A stretch of 64,000 nucleotides of DNA, taken from assembly GCA_902778255.1 (NCBI GenBank), contig CACYXD010000005.1:62001-126000 (forward strand). The letters are read 5' to 3'. The DNA comes from an uncultured Prevotellaceae bacterium (GTDB lineage: Bacteria; Bacteroidota; Bacteroidia; Bacteroidales; Bacteroidaceae). Position numbers and translations under genes: made by a program. Shown here one piece after another: positions 51,445-58,805 of the stretch. The notes beneath the pieces were generated by a model. That model was given only the letters and a program-made list of their open reading frames with translations. It did no database searches and was not told the origin of the DNA. Each line of letters opens with the position of its first letter. Within the stretch, counting starts at the first letter, position 1.

Positions 51445-53358
51445 GTGAAACTGAACAAGATAATCATCTTCACCCTATACACGCTTGTCATCGCGTGTAT
51501 AGGGTTTGCCACTGTCATAGAGAAATATCGTGGCACGGACTTCGTAGGCGAGCATATCTATGGTGCTTGGTGGTTTACCGCCCTGTGGGCCATACTCACA
51601 GTAGCCTCGCTCGCCTACATCATGCAGCAACGGCTCTACAAACGAATGGCCGTCATGCTGCTGCATTTGTCGTTCGTCGTGATATTGGCAGGAGCGCTGA
51701 CCACACATATCTTCGCCCAAAGAGGCCATATCAGGCTCAGGAAAGGCATCACGGAAACCACTTTTGTTGACAAGGACTCTAAGGTTGTTCACTTGCCTTT
51801 TGCGTTGACGTTGAAGGAGTTCCGCATCGTCAACTATCCTGGTACCGATGCCCCGCTCGACTATCAGAGTGTTTTTCAGCACGAGGACGACGAGATTCTT
51901 GTATCTATGAACAATATTGGCAACATTGACGGCTATCGTTTTTTCCAGCAAAGCTACGATACCGACGGCGAAGGCGTGACGCTGGGTGTCAGCTACGATC
52001 CCTATGGTATAGTCATCACCTATCTGGGATATCTTCTGCTGCTGTTGGGCATCATCGCCACCCTCCTGTCACGCCACACTCAGATGCGGCAACTCTATAG
52101 GAAAACCATAGCGGTGGCATTACTCTTGGTGAGTTTCAGCATTAGCGGTCATGCTGAGAGTAAGTTGCCTGTCGTAGATGCAGATATCGCCCATCGTATG
52201 AGCACCATCCAGGTGCTCTACAACGACCGCATCTGCCCGCTCAATACCGTGGCCACCGACTTCACCATGAAGCTCACGGGGAGTACCTCGTATAAAGACT
52301 ATTCGGCCGATCAGGTATTTCTCAGTTGGATGATTTACTATATGCCGTGGGAGGAAGAACTGCTTACCAATAATCCCAAGAAGAAGGGTGCCGACGAAAG
52401 GAAGGCCATCGTCGAGATGTTTTATCACGGCCAGTTCACGAAAATATTTCCTTATCGCATAGGCGAGGCTGTCACCTGGTATTCGCCTGGCGCTCAGGTG
52501 CTGCCGCGTGAGATTCCCGTCAAGGAGCAGTTCTTTATCAAACAGTCGATGGACTTCCTCACAGAGGCTATTGTGACGGGCCAGAAAGATCGGGCGATAG
52601 AGATTATCGAGAAGATAAAACTCTTTCAGCACGACATGGTTGGCGATGTTCTGCCCAGCGAGAACCAAACCCAGGCGGAACTCTTCTACAACAAACTGCG
52701 CAGTATCAGGTTTCCTGTACTTATTACCTTGCAACTTGGCTTACGCTGGTGGCTCAGCGGCCATATTCCCTTGAGTAATGGCTACGAGACGATGCTTTTT
52801 ATGGCGTGGATACTATTGGTGCTCACCGTTGTCCTGTTTCGCAAGATACGCATCATCTTCATCCTTGGCCCTCTGGCTGCCCTCTGTTGTCTGCTGGTAG
52901 CGATGATGACAGGCGGAGGCTCTGAGATAACCCCATTGATGCCTGTCCTTCAGTCGCCGTTGCTTTCCCTCCATGTGATGACCGTCATGTGTGCCTATGC
53001 CCTCTTTGCCTTGCAAATGATGATAGGCATCTATTTCTTCTGTACTGCAAAACAAGAACGTATTACGGCTTTGTCGCAACTGTTGCTCTATCCTGCTGTC
53101 TTCCTGCTCGCTATTGGCATTTTCCTCGGAGCCGTCTGGGCGAATGTGTCTTGGGGCAACTACTGGTCGTGGGATCCCAAGGAGTCGTGGGCACTTATCA
53201 CGTTCTTGGTTTATGCCGTACCGTTCCATCGGGCGTCCGTCGGCTTGTTCAATCATCCACGATTTTATCATCTCTATATGATTGTTGCATTTCTCACCGT
53301 TCTTGTCACCTATTTCGGTGTGAACTATCTGTTGGGAGGAATGCATAGTTACGCCTGA
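51445..53358 (+). CDS. Cytochrome c biogenesis protein CcsBA (ResB-ResC fusion)
   Basis: The 637-residue inner-membrane protein joins a ResB/CcsB-like N-terminal half and a CcsA/ResC C-terminal half. The first half has TM helices at about 7-25, 45-60 and 68-88, then a periplasmic domain and another helix near 190-210. The second half has about eight helices and the Trp-rich heme-handling motif WGNYWSWDPKESW (about 573-585), with flanking His residues. It exports heme and ligates it to CxxCH motifs. The GTG at 51445 is chosen because the alternative TTG (51409) is the promoter -33 box. The likely clients are the two hemes of the upstream oxidoreductase. Confidence 0.92.
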   Translation: MKLNKIIIFTLYTLVIACIGFATVIEKYRGTDFVGEHIYGAWWFTALWAILTVASLAYIMQQRLYKRMAVMLLHLSFVVILAGALTTHIFAQRGHIRLRKGITETTFVDKDSKVVHLPFALTLKEFRIVNYPGTDAPLDYQSVFQHEDDEILVSMNNIGNIDGYRFFQQSYDTDGEGVTLGVSYDPYGIVITYLGYLLLLLGIIATLLSRHTQMRQLYRKTIAVALLLVSFSISGHAESKLPVVDADIAHRMSTIQVLYNDRICPLNTVATDFTMKLTGSTSYKDYSADQVFLSWMIYYMPWEEELLTNNPKKKGADERKAIVEMFYHGQFTKIFPYRIGEAVTWYSPGAQVLPREIPVKEQFFIKQSMDFLTEAIVTGQKDRAIEIIEKIKLFQHDMVGDVLPSENQTQAELFYNKLRSIRFPVLITLQLGLRWWLSGHIPLSNGYETMLFMAWILLVLTVVLFRKIRIIFILGPLAALCCLLVAMMTGGGSEITPLMPVLQSPLLSLHVMTVMCAYALFALQMMIGIYFFCTAKQERITALSQLLLYPAVFLLAIGIFLGAVWANVSWGNYWSWDPKESWALITFLVYAVPFHRASVGLFNHPRFYHLYMIVAFLTVLVTYFGVNYLLGGMHSYA

Positions 53359-53369
53359 CTTCGATGCTG

Positions 53370-53440
53370 CCCTTTTATCCGGATTTGCCTTTCTTGATAA
53401 AAAAGGAAGGCAAAAGGGAGGTAAGTGATTTTTTTTTTGT
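53370..53440 (+). terminator. Probable terminator after ccsBA
   Basis: An imperfect hairpin (TTTGCCTT...AAGGCAAA within a CCCTTTT...AAAAGGG context) is followed by a 10-nt T-run. The T-run is about 15 nt away from the stem, which lowers confidence. Confidence 0.45.
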
Positions 53441-53447
53441 ATTTTTG
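53440..53447 (+). promoter_or_regulatory. -7 promoter box TATTTTTG of the nitroreductase-nspC pair
   Basis: This TAnnTTTG match follows a T-run, 33 bp before the ATG at 53481. Confidence 0.55.
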
Positions 53448-53480
53448 CAGACGTAATGAATTAAACATAGGAGAAACGAT

Positions 53481-53981
53481 ATGAAATTACTGGATTTGAT
53501 TAAACAGAGATACAGTTGCAGAGACTATCAGAAGAAGAGCGTAGAACAGGAGAAACTGGACTATGTGATGGAGTGTGTTCGTCTGGCTCCCTCTGCCGTA
53601 AACAAGCAGCCATGGAAGTTCCATATGGTAACCAGCGAGGCCGATAAGGCCAAGTTGCGCGAGTGTTACAAGCGCGAGTGGTTTGCCACCGCTCCTATGT
53701 ATATCATCTGCAGCATCCTGCACGATGAGGAATGGGTGCGCAAAGACGGTAAGCATCATGGCAACATCGATATTGCCATTGCCGTGGAACATCTGTGCCT
53801 GGCTGCTACTGAGCAGGGACTTGCCACCTGTTGGGTGTGCAACTTCCATGCCGACGAGTGTAAGCAGTTCTTCAATCTTCCCGACAACGAGGAGCCTGCC
53901 GTGCTGATTCCTATTGGCTATGCTGCCGATGAACTTAGGGAGAAGATACGTAAGGATATGTCGGAGATTACTTGCGTTTGA
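53481..53981 (+). CDS. Nitroreductase family protein
   Basis: The 166-residue FMN enzyme has the family N-terminus (LIKQRYSCRDYQKKSV, with the FMN-phosphate-binding Arg-Ser-type segment). It also has LAPSAVNKQPWKFHMV and the C-terminal GLATCWVCNF / VLIPIGYAADELR segments. It is shorter than classical NfsB, in line with small Bacteroidota nitroreductases. The physiological substrate is unknown (quinones, flavins or nitro compounds). It lies 6 bp before nspC and is probably co-transcribed. Confidence 0.92.
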   Translation: MKLLDLIKQRYSCRDYQKKSVEQEKLDYVMECVRLAPSAVNKQPWKFHMVTSEADKAKLRECYKREWFATAPMYIICSILHDEEWVRKDGKHHGNIDIAIAVEHLCLAATEQGLATCWVCNFHADECKQFFNLPDNEEPAVLIPIGYAADELREKIRKDMSEITCV

Positions 53982-53987
53982 CAGACG

Positions 53988-55109
53988 ATGGCTACACCAA
54001 TGTATATTATTGAAGAGAGTCGACTGCGCAGTAATCTGCAGTTGATTGCCAGCGTGGCGCGAGAGGCTGATGTTGAAATCATCCTGGCCTTTAAGGCTTT
54101 CGCCCTTTGGAAGACTTTCCCCATTTTCCGTGAGTATATCAACAGCACTACTGCCAGCAGCCTGAGTGAGGCCCGACTGGCATTTGAGGAGTTTGGTGCT
54201 AAAGCCCATACTTATTCGCCTGCCTATACTGATGAGGAGTTTGATGAGATCGTGAGATGCAGCAGCCACCTGACGTTTAATTCCCTGTCGCAGTATGAGC
54301 GCTTCCACGATAGGGTGGTGGGTAAGGCCAGTATCGGCCTGCGTGTTAATCCGGAATATTCCGAGGTGGGCACGCTGCTCTATAATCCCTGTGCGCCAGG
54401 CACCCGGTTTGGTGTGACAAATGAAAAGCTGCCTGCCACGTTGCCAGCCGATATCGAGGGCTTCCATTGCCATTGCCATTGCGAGAGCGGTCCCGATGTG
54501 CTGGAGCGTACGCTGGTGCATATCGAAGAGAAATTCTCGCGCTGGTTTCCGCAGTTGAAATGGCTGAATCTGGGCGGCGGTCATCTGATGACCCGCAAGG
54601 ACTACGACACCACACACCTTATTAATATAATAAAAGGACTGCATGAGCGCTATCCCTGGCTGAAGATTATCCTGGAACCAGGCAGCGCCTTTGCCTGGCA
54701 GACGGGATCGCTGGTGAGTCATGTGGTGGATGTGGTCGAGGACAAAGGTATCCGCACGGCCATTCTCGACGTGAGCTTCACCTGTCACATGCCCGACTGC
54801 TTGGAGATGCCGTATATGCCTGAGGTGAGGGGAGCCGAGATCATTGAGGGTGATGATAATTCTCAATTTGTCTATCGCTTGGGCGGCAACAGTTGTTTGA
54901 GTGGCGATTTTATGTCCTCATGGCGTTTCGACCACGAATTGCAGGTAGGCGAGGAGGTGATTTTCGAGGATATGATTCACTATACCACGGTGAAGACCTG
55001 TACGTTTAATGGCATTACTCATCCGTCGATAGCGATGCTTCATGCGGACGGAAAACTGGAAATCTTGCGCCAATTTGGTTATGAAGACTATCTCGATAGG
55101 ATGGATTAG
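53988..55109 (+). CDS. nspC: Carboxynorspermidine/carboxyspermidine decarboxylase
   Basis: The 373-residue PLP enzyme makes norspermidine or spermidine by the carboxy-polyamine route used by gut Bacteroidota. The PLP Lys is in ILAFKAFALW (Lys36). SSLSEARLAFEEFG, GLRVNPEYSEV, GFHCHCHCES (PLP-stacking His), LNLGGGHLMTRKDYD and the C-terminal substrate region ILDVSFTCHMPDCLEMPY with GNSCLSGDF are NspC signatures. The partner carboxynorspermidine synthase is not in the window. Confidence 0.95.
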   Translation: MATPMYIIEESRLRSNLQLIASVAREADVEIILAFKAFALWKTFPIFREYINSTTASSLSEARLAFEEFGAKAHTYSPAYTDEEFDEIVRCSSHLTFNSLSQYERFHDRVVGKASIGLRVNPEYSEVGTLLYNPCAPGTRFGVTNEKLPATLPADIEGFHCHCHCESGPDVLERTLVHIEEKFSRWFPQLKWLNLGGGHLMTRKDYDTTHLINIIKGLHERYPWLKIILEPGSAFAWQTGSLVSHVVDVVEDKGIRTAILDVSFTCHMPDCLEMPYMPEVRGAEIIEGDDNSQFVYRLGGNSCLSGDFMSSWRFDHELQVGEEVIFEDMIHYTTVKTCTFNGITHPSIAMLHADGKLEILRQFGYEDYLDRMD

Positions 55110-55139
55110 CACTTTTTTTGAAAAAAAACGCTGAAAAGT

Positions 55140-55170
55140 TTTGGCGGTTCGGAAAAAAGTAGTACCTTTG
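55140..55170 (+). promoter_or_regulatory. Promoter of the tRNA cluster (TTTG-N19-TACCTTTG)
   Basis: TTTG (55140-55143) and TACCTTTG (55163-55170) have a 19-bp spacer, 43 bp before the first tRNA. No second promoter is seen before the downstream protein genes. Confidence 0.82.
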
Positions 55171-55213
55171 CATCCGCAATCGAGAGAGATGCCTTCTGAA
55201 CAAGAAGAAATAA

Positions 55214-55286
55214 GCGGAAATAGCTCAGTTGGTAGAGCACAACCTTGCCAAGGTTGGGGTCGCGGGTCCGAGTCCCGTTTTCCGCT
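55214..55286 (+). tRNA. tRNA-Gly (GCC), copy 1
   Basis: This is a 73-nt cloverleaf with acceptor GCGGAAA/TTTCCGC, anticodon stem CAACC/GGTTG, loop TTGCCAA (GCC) and T-arm GGGTCCGAGTCCC. CCA is not encoded. It is identical to the copy at 55553. Confidence 0.97.
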
Positions 55287-55333
55287 CACAGATTGAACAA
55301 AAAGAGAGATTAAGGGTGGCCTTAGTCATTATT

Positions 55334-55415
55334 GCCCAGGTGGCGGAATTGGTAGACGCGCACGTTTCAGGTGCGTGTGCCGCGAGGCGTGCAGGTTCGA
55401 GTCCTGTTCTGGGCA
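55334..55415 (+). tRNA. tRNA-Leu (CAG)
   Basis: This is an 82-nt type II tRNA with acceptor GCCCAGG/TCTGGGC, anticodon stem CACGT/GCGTG and loop TTCAGGT (CAG). It has a long variable arm, T-loop GTTCGAGTC and no encoded CCA. Confidence 0.96.
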
Positions 55416-55445
55416 CTCTTTTTTTCAATGTGTAAAAAATTTGTT

Positions 55446-55529
55446 GGAGAGGTGGCGGAATTGGTAGACGCGCTACTTTGAGGGGGTAGTGTCAATTGCG
55501 ACGTGGGAGTTCGAGTCTCCTCCTCTTCA
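55446..55529 (+). tRNA. tRNA-Leu (GAG)
   Basis: This is an 84-nt type II tRNA with acceptor GGAGAGG/CCTCTTC, anticodon stem CTACT/GGTAG, loop TTGAGGG (GAG), a long variable arm and T-loop GTTCGAGTC. CCA is not encoded. Confidence 0.96.
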
Positions 55530-55552
55530 CCTCTTTTTTTGATGTAAGAAAT

Positions 55553-55625
55553 GCGGAAATAGCTCAGTTGGTAGAGCACAACCTTGCCAAGGTTGGGGTC
55601 GCGGGTCCGAGTCCCGTTTTCCGCT
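55553..55625 (+). tRNA. tRNA-Gly (GCC), copy 2
   Basis: This is an exact 73-nt duplicate of the tRNA at 55214, with acceptor GCGGAAA/TTTCCGC and anticodon GCC. It lies 45 bp before the next protein gene. Confidence 0.97.
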
Positions 55626-55670
55626 CTCTTTTTTTTTATATATTGGACAACACAACCTTTTCACAATAAA

Positions 55671-56210
55671 ATGAATTTATACTTAAGATATTTTGACAAC
55701 GAGACACTTGTGTATAGTGTTGACGAGGCCATTGATTTTCTGGCTCGTATTGACGAGATAGGTATGAATCCAGATCTTGAGGATGATATCCGCGCCTATG
55801 TGGCCAGCGATATGATATATCCAAAGCGCTACAAGATTCGTCCGCGCGTTTATTTTATCATCATCAAGACCGATGCAGCTTCCATGCAGGAGTTCAAGAA
55901 TAACCGTACGTTACGTGAAGAGCCTGCTCCCAAGGAACGTGGCACTTCGCCCGTTATCCTGAAGCTGAATGAAGAGCGAGAGGGTTGGTATGAGGGCTCT
56001 ATTGATTTTAAGCGTGTGCAGATGGTTCCCGGAACAGGCAAGTTCCAGTATCGTGACACCCATTTTGTGGCTCAGGTGAAGGCCATCTCTGGCTTGGACT
56101 GCTACAATCGCATTGTGGACCATCTACGTCAGCGTGTTGACGACCGTAGCCAGTTCCCCTCGGCTAAAGGCAAGAATTTCCAGTTTGTTTATTTAGGCAA
56201 GGCAAAATGA
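55671..56210 (+). CDS. Conserved protein of unknown function upstream of ssb
   Basis: I do not recognise the family. The 179-residue cytoplasmic protein starts MNLYLRYFDNETLVYSVDEA. It has an acidic helical N-terminal half (about 15-50), a basic central beta segment (KRYKIRPRVYFIIIKTD) and a C-terminal half with charged, Arg- and Gln-rich helices (RIVDHLRQRVDDRSQFP). It has no signal peptide or TM helix. It overlaps ssb by ATGA, so it is translationally coupled to a DNA-binding protein. It has no promoter of its own after the tRNA cluster. A link to DNA metabolism is inference only. Confidence 0.75.
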   Translation: MNLYLRYFDNETLVYSVDEAIDFLARIDEIGMNPDLEDDIRAYVASDMIYPKRYKIRPRVYFIIIKTDAASMQEFKNNRTLREEPAPKERGTSPVILKLNEEREGWYEGSIDFKRVQMVPGTGKFQYRDTHFVAQVKAISGLDCYNRIVDHLRQRVDDRSQFPSAKGKNFQFVYLGKAK

Positions 56211-56614
56211 ACAAGGTGATGTTGATTGGCAACGTAGGCCAGGATCCTGAGGTGCGCTATGTCGATCATGGTGTTGCCGTGGCTCGTCTGCGTCTTGCCA
56301 CTACGGAGAAGGGTTATACCCTACAGAATGGCACACAGGTGCCCGACCGTACCGACTGGCATAACGTGATACTGTGGCGCAAGCTGGCCGAGACCGTAGA
56401 GCGCTATGTCCATAAAGGCGATAAATTGTATATCGAGGGTCGTCTGCGCTATTCCACTTATGATAACAAGCAAGGGCAGCGGCAGTATGTCACAGAGGTG
56501 TGGGCAGACAGTATGGAGATGCTGACCCCTCGTCCGGTTCAAGCTGAGCCGTCAGCCGCTACCTCCCAGCCTGCGCCAGCAGCGAGTGAAGAGCCCACCG
56601 ACGTTCCGTTCTAA
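56207..56614 (+). CDS. ssb: Single-stranded DNA-binding protein
   Basis: The 135-residue protein has an OB fold (1-105: NKVMLIGNVGQDPEVRYVDHG, WHNVILWRKLAETVERYVHKGDKLYIEGRL). A disordered Pro/Ala/Glu tail ends in the conserved acidic tip PTDVPF, which recruits replication and repair partners. The tail is short compared with E. coli SSB. The start overlaps the upstream gene (ATGA), and gldE follows after 9 bp. Confidence 0.96.
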   Translation: MNKVMLIGNVGQDPEVRYVDHGVAVARLRLATTEKGYTLQNGTQVPDRTDWHNVILWRKLAETVERYVHKGDKLYIEGRLRYSTYDNKQGQRQYVTEVWADSMEMLTPRPVQAEPSAATSQPAPAASEEPTDVPF

Positions 56615-56623
56615 TACAGGGAA

Positions 56624-57955
56624 ATGGATTATCTTCAAGATATATTCTCCGGGGTGCATCTAAACCCCATCGGCTTTGGCGAGATTTTTTCTATTGTGCT
56701 GGCATGTCTGCTGTTGTTGGCCTCGGGCTTTGCCTCAGGTTCTGAGATAGCCTTCTTCTCGCTGTCGCCTCACGACTTGAACGAGCTTGATGAAGAGAAG
56801 AACAAGTCAGACCAGTATATCCAGCGTCTTCGTCATCATTCCGAGCGTCTGTTGGCTACCATTCTGATAGCCAACAACTTGATTAATGTGACCATCATCA
56901 TGCTTTGCAACTACTTCTTTGCTTCGCTCATTGACTTTGGCGGAGCCGAGTGGTTGGAGTTTATTGTTATCACGGTGCTGCTGACCTTCCTATTGCTGCT
57001 TTTTGGCGAGATTATGCCCAAGGTCTATTGCGGTCAGCACGCGCTGGCAGTCTGCAGGACCTTTGCTCCCGCCATCTCGCTGTTGAGCAAGGTGTTTTAT
57101 CCCCTTTCCTCTATACTGATCCGTTCAGGTGCGCTGGCCGAGAAGGTGGTTCAGAAAGAGAATCATGTGTTGAGCGTTGACGATCTGGAGCAGGCTTTGG
57201 AACTAACCGATGAGGATGAGTTGAAGGAAGAGAAGGATATGCTCGAGGGCATTGTGCGCTTTGGCGATGAGACCGCCAAGGAGGTGATGACTAGTCGCCA
57301 GGATATTGTGGATCTGAATTTCCGTTCCACCTTCCCCGAGGTGCTCCAATGTATTGTCGAAAACAACTACTCGCGTATTCCTGTCTATCAGGACTCTATC
57401 GATAATGTGCGTGGCATTCTGTATATCAAGGACTTGCTGCCGCATCTTGGTAAGTCGGCGGCGTTCCGTTGGCAGTCGCTCATCCGTCCGCCTTATTTCG
57501 TTCCTGAGACCAAGAAGATTGATGACCTGCTGCGTGACTTCCAGGAGAACAAGGTTCATATTGCCATTGTGGTCGATGAGTTTGGCGGCACCAGCGGCCT
57601 GATCACCCTTGAAGATATCCTTGAGGAGATTGTGGGCGAGATCAATGATGAGTACGACGAAGAGGAGAAAAACTATGTGCGCGTCAACGCCAATACCTAT
57701 GTGTTTGAAGGCAAGACGCTGCTCAGCGATTTCTATAAGATAGTGGATGTCGATGACGACGTGTTTGAGGAGGTTGAGGGCGATGCCGACACGCTGGCAG
57801 GTTTGCTGCTTGAATTGAAGGGCGACTTCCCCGAAGAGCACGAGCGTATCGTTTACGGACGTTTCAAGTTCGAGATTGTGGAACTCGACGGTCATCGTAT
57901 CTCCAAGATCAAGGTTATTCTGCAGGCAGAAGAAAAGACTGACGAGAAGAAATGA
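56624..57955 (+). CDS. gldE: GldE-type CNNM/CBS-domain membrane protein
   Basis: The 443-residue protein has a DUF21/CNNM transmembrane domain (about 20-165, with ASGFASGSEIAFFSLSPHDL, LLATILIANNLINV and LLFGEIMPKVY). A tandem CBS pair follows (about 215-345, VMTSRQDIVDL and FQENKVHIAIVVDEFGGTSGLITLEDILEEIVGEI). A C-terminal CorC/HlyC domain ends it (about 355-435). It matches the gliding-associated GldE family, which is found beside ssb in many Bacteroidota, including non-gliding ones. A role in metal-ion efflux or envelope protein stability is likely. Its stop overlaps the GH25 start by ATGA. Confidence 0.9.
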   Translation: MDYLQDIFSGVHLNPIGFGEIFSIVLACLLLLASGFASGSEIAFFSLSPHDLNELDEEKNKSDQYIQRLRHHSERLLATILIANNLINVTIIMLCNYFFASLIDFGGAEWLEFIVITVLLTFLLLLFGEIMPKVYCGQHALAVCRTFAPAISLLSKVFYPLSSILIRSGALAEKVVQKENHVLSVDDLEQALELTDEDELKEEKDMLEGIVRFGDETAKEVMTSRQDIVDLNFRSTFPEVLQCIVENNYSRIPVYQDSIDNVRGILYIKDLLPHLGKSAAFRWQSLIRPPYFVPETKKIDDLLRDFQENKVHIAIVVDEFGGTSGLITLEDILEEIVGEINDEYDEEEKNYVRVNANTYVFEGKTLLSDFYKIVDVDDDVFEEVEGDADTLAGLLLELKGDFPEEHERIVYGRFKFEIVELDGHRISKIKVILQAEEKTDEKK

Positions 57956-58722
57956 AGAAACTGACGCTATTCCTAATATTTTGCATCTGTTGTGTGGCTG
58001 TGGCCGATATGGATGCCCGCCCCAGAAAAAAGAAGAAGTCGCGTAAGCGCGTGCGCGTCACCCGTGTGGTGAAGCCTACTATCCACGAGAATCCATACCT
58101 CTGCTGCGAGGATACCTGCGAGCATGTCCATGGACTTGACATGAGCCATTATCAGGGCGAGGTGTTTTGGGAGACGGTGGGTCAGAACTCCAAGATGGCC
58201 TATGTCTATCTGAAGGCTACCGAGGGCGGCGACCGCATCGATCCTCAGTATGAGCGCAATATCGACCTGGCTCATCGTCATGGTCTGAAGGTGGGCTCGT
58301 ATCATTTCTTCCGCCCTATGTCAGACCTGCAGCTCCAGCTTGAGAATTTCAAGACCCAATGTCTGCCGGGCGAACAGGATCTGATTCCGATGCTCGATGT
58401 GGAGACAGTAGGCAAACTCTCTACCGAGGAATTCTGCGACTCGCTGTTCAAGTTTTTGGATTTGATGGAGGAAGCCTATCATCAGAAACCCCTGATCTAT
58501 ACGTTCCGCAATTTCTATAACAAGCACCTGTTGGGCAAGCTCGACGATTATCAGTTGATGGTGGCGATGTATGCCGACGAGCCTCCTGTGCTCGCCGATG
58601 AGCGCGACTACATCATCTGGCAGTACACCTGCAAGGGACGTATCATGGGCGTGGCAGGTCAGGTTGACAAGAGTTATATTATGGGTGACCACACGCTTCG
58701 CGAACTGCGATTCATCCATTAA
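57952..58722 (+). CDS. GH25 family lysozyme
   Basis: The 256-residue protein has a signal peptide (ends ADMDA, about 22) and an unusual run of basic residues (RPRKKKKSRKRVRVTR, about 23-38). The GH25 TIM barrel follows from residue 60: GLDMSHYQGEV (Asp), YVYLKATEGGD, GLKVGSYHFFRP, LIPMLDVETVG (acidic catalytic pair) and DYIIWQYTCKGRI. It should cleave the MurNAc-GlcNAc bond of peptidoglycan. It closes the four-gene unit from 55671 and is followed by a hairpin terminator. Confidence 0.9.
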   Translation: MKKLTLFLIFCICCVAVADMDARPRKKKKSRKRVRVTRVVKPTIHENPYLCCEDTCEHVHGLDMSHYQGEVFWETVGQNSKMAYVYLKATEGGDRIDPQYERNIDLAHRHGLKVGSYHFFRPMSDLQLQLENFKTQCLPGEQDLIPMLDVETVGKLSTEEFCDSLFKFLDLMEEAYHQKPLIYTFRNFYNKHLLGKLDDYQLMVAMYADEPPVLADERDYIIWQYTCKGRIMGVAGQVDKSYIMGDHTLRELRFIH

Positions 58723-58740
58723 AGAAGAAAAGAATAAAAG

Positions 58741-58782
58741 AAAGTGTCGAGCCTCACGATGTGTGGAGCCCGACACTTTTTG
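58741..58782. terminator. Bidirectional terminator between the GH25 gene and ilvC
   Basis: AAAGTGTCG pairs with CGACACTTT around an inner, partly paired segment (GCCTC/GTGGAGC). It is flanked by A- and T-rich runs. Confidence 0.8.
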
Positions 58783-58805
58783 TTTGTATCCTTGGAAACT
58801 TGTTG

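Noticed and set aside
53487-54866. Long open frame (459 codons) on the reverse strand opposite the nitroreductase and nspC genes
   Set aside because: Both genes on the forward strand have clear family motifs throughout. The reverse frame has no recognisable domain, promoter or start context, and is a codon-bias shadow.
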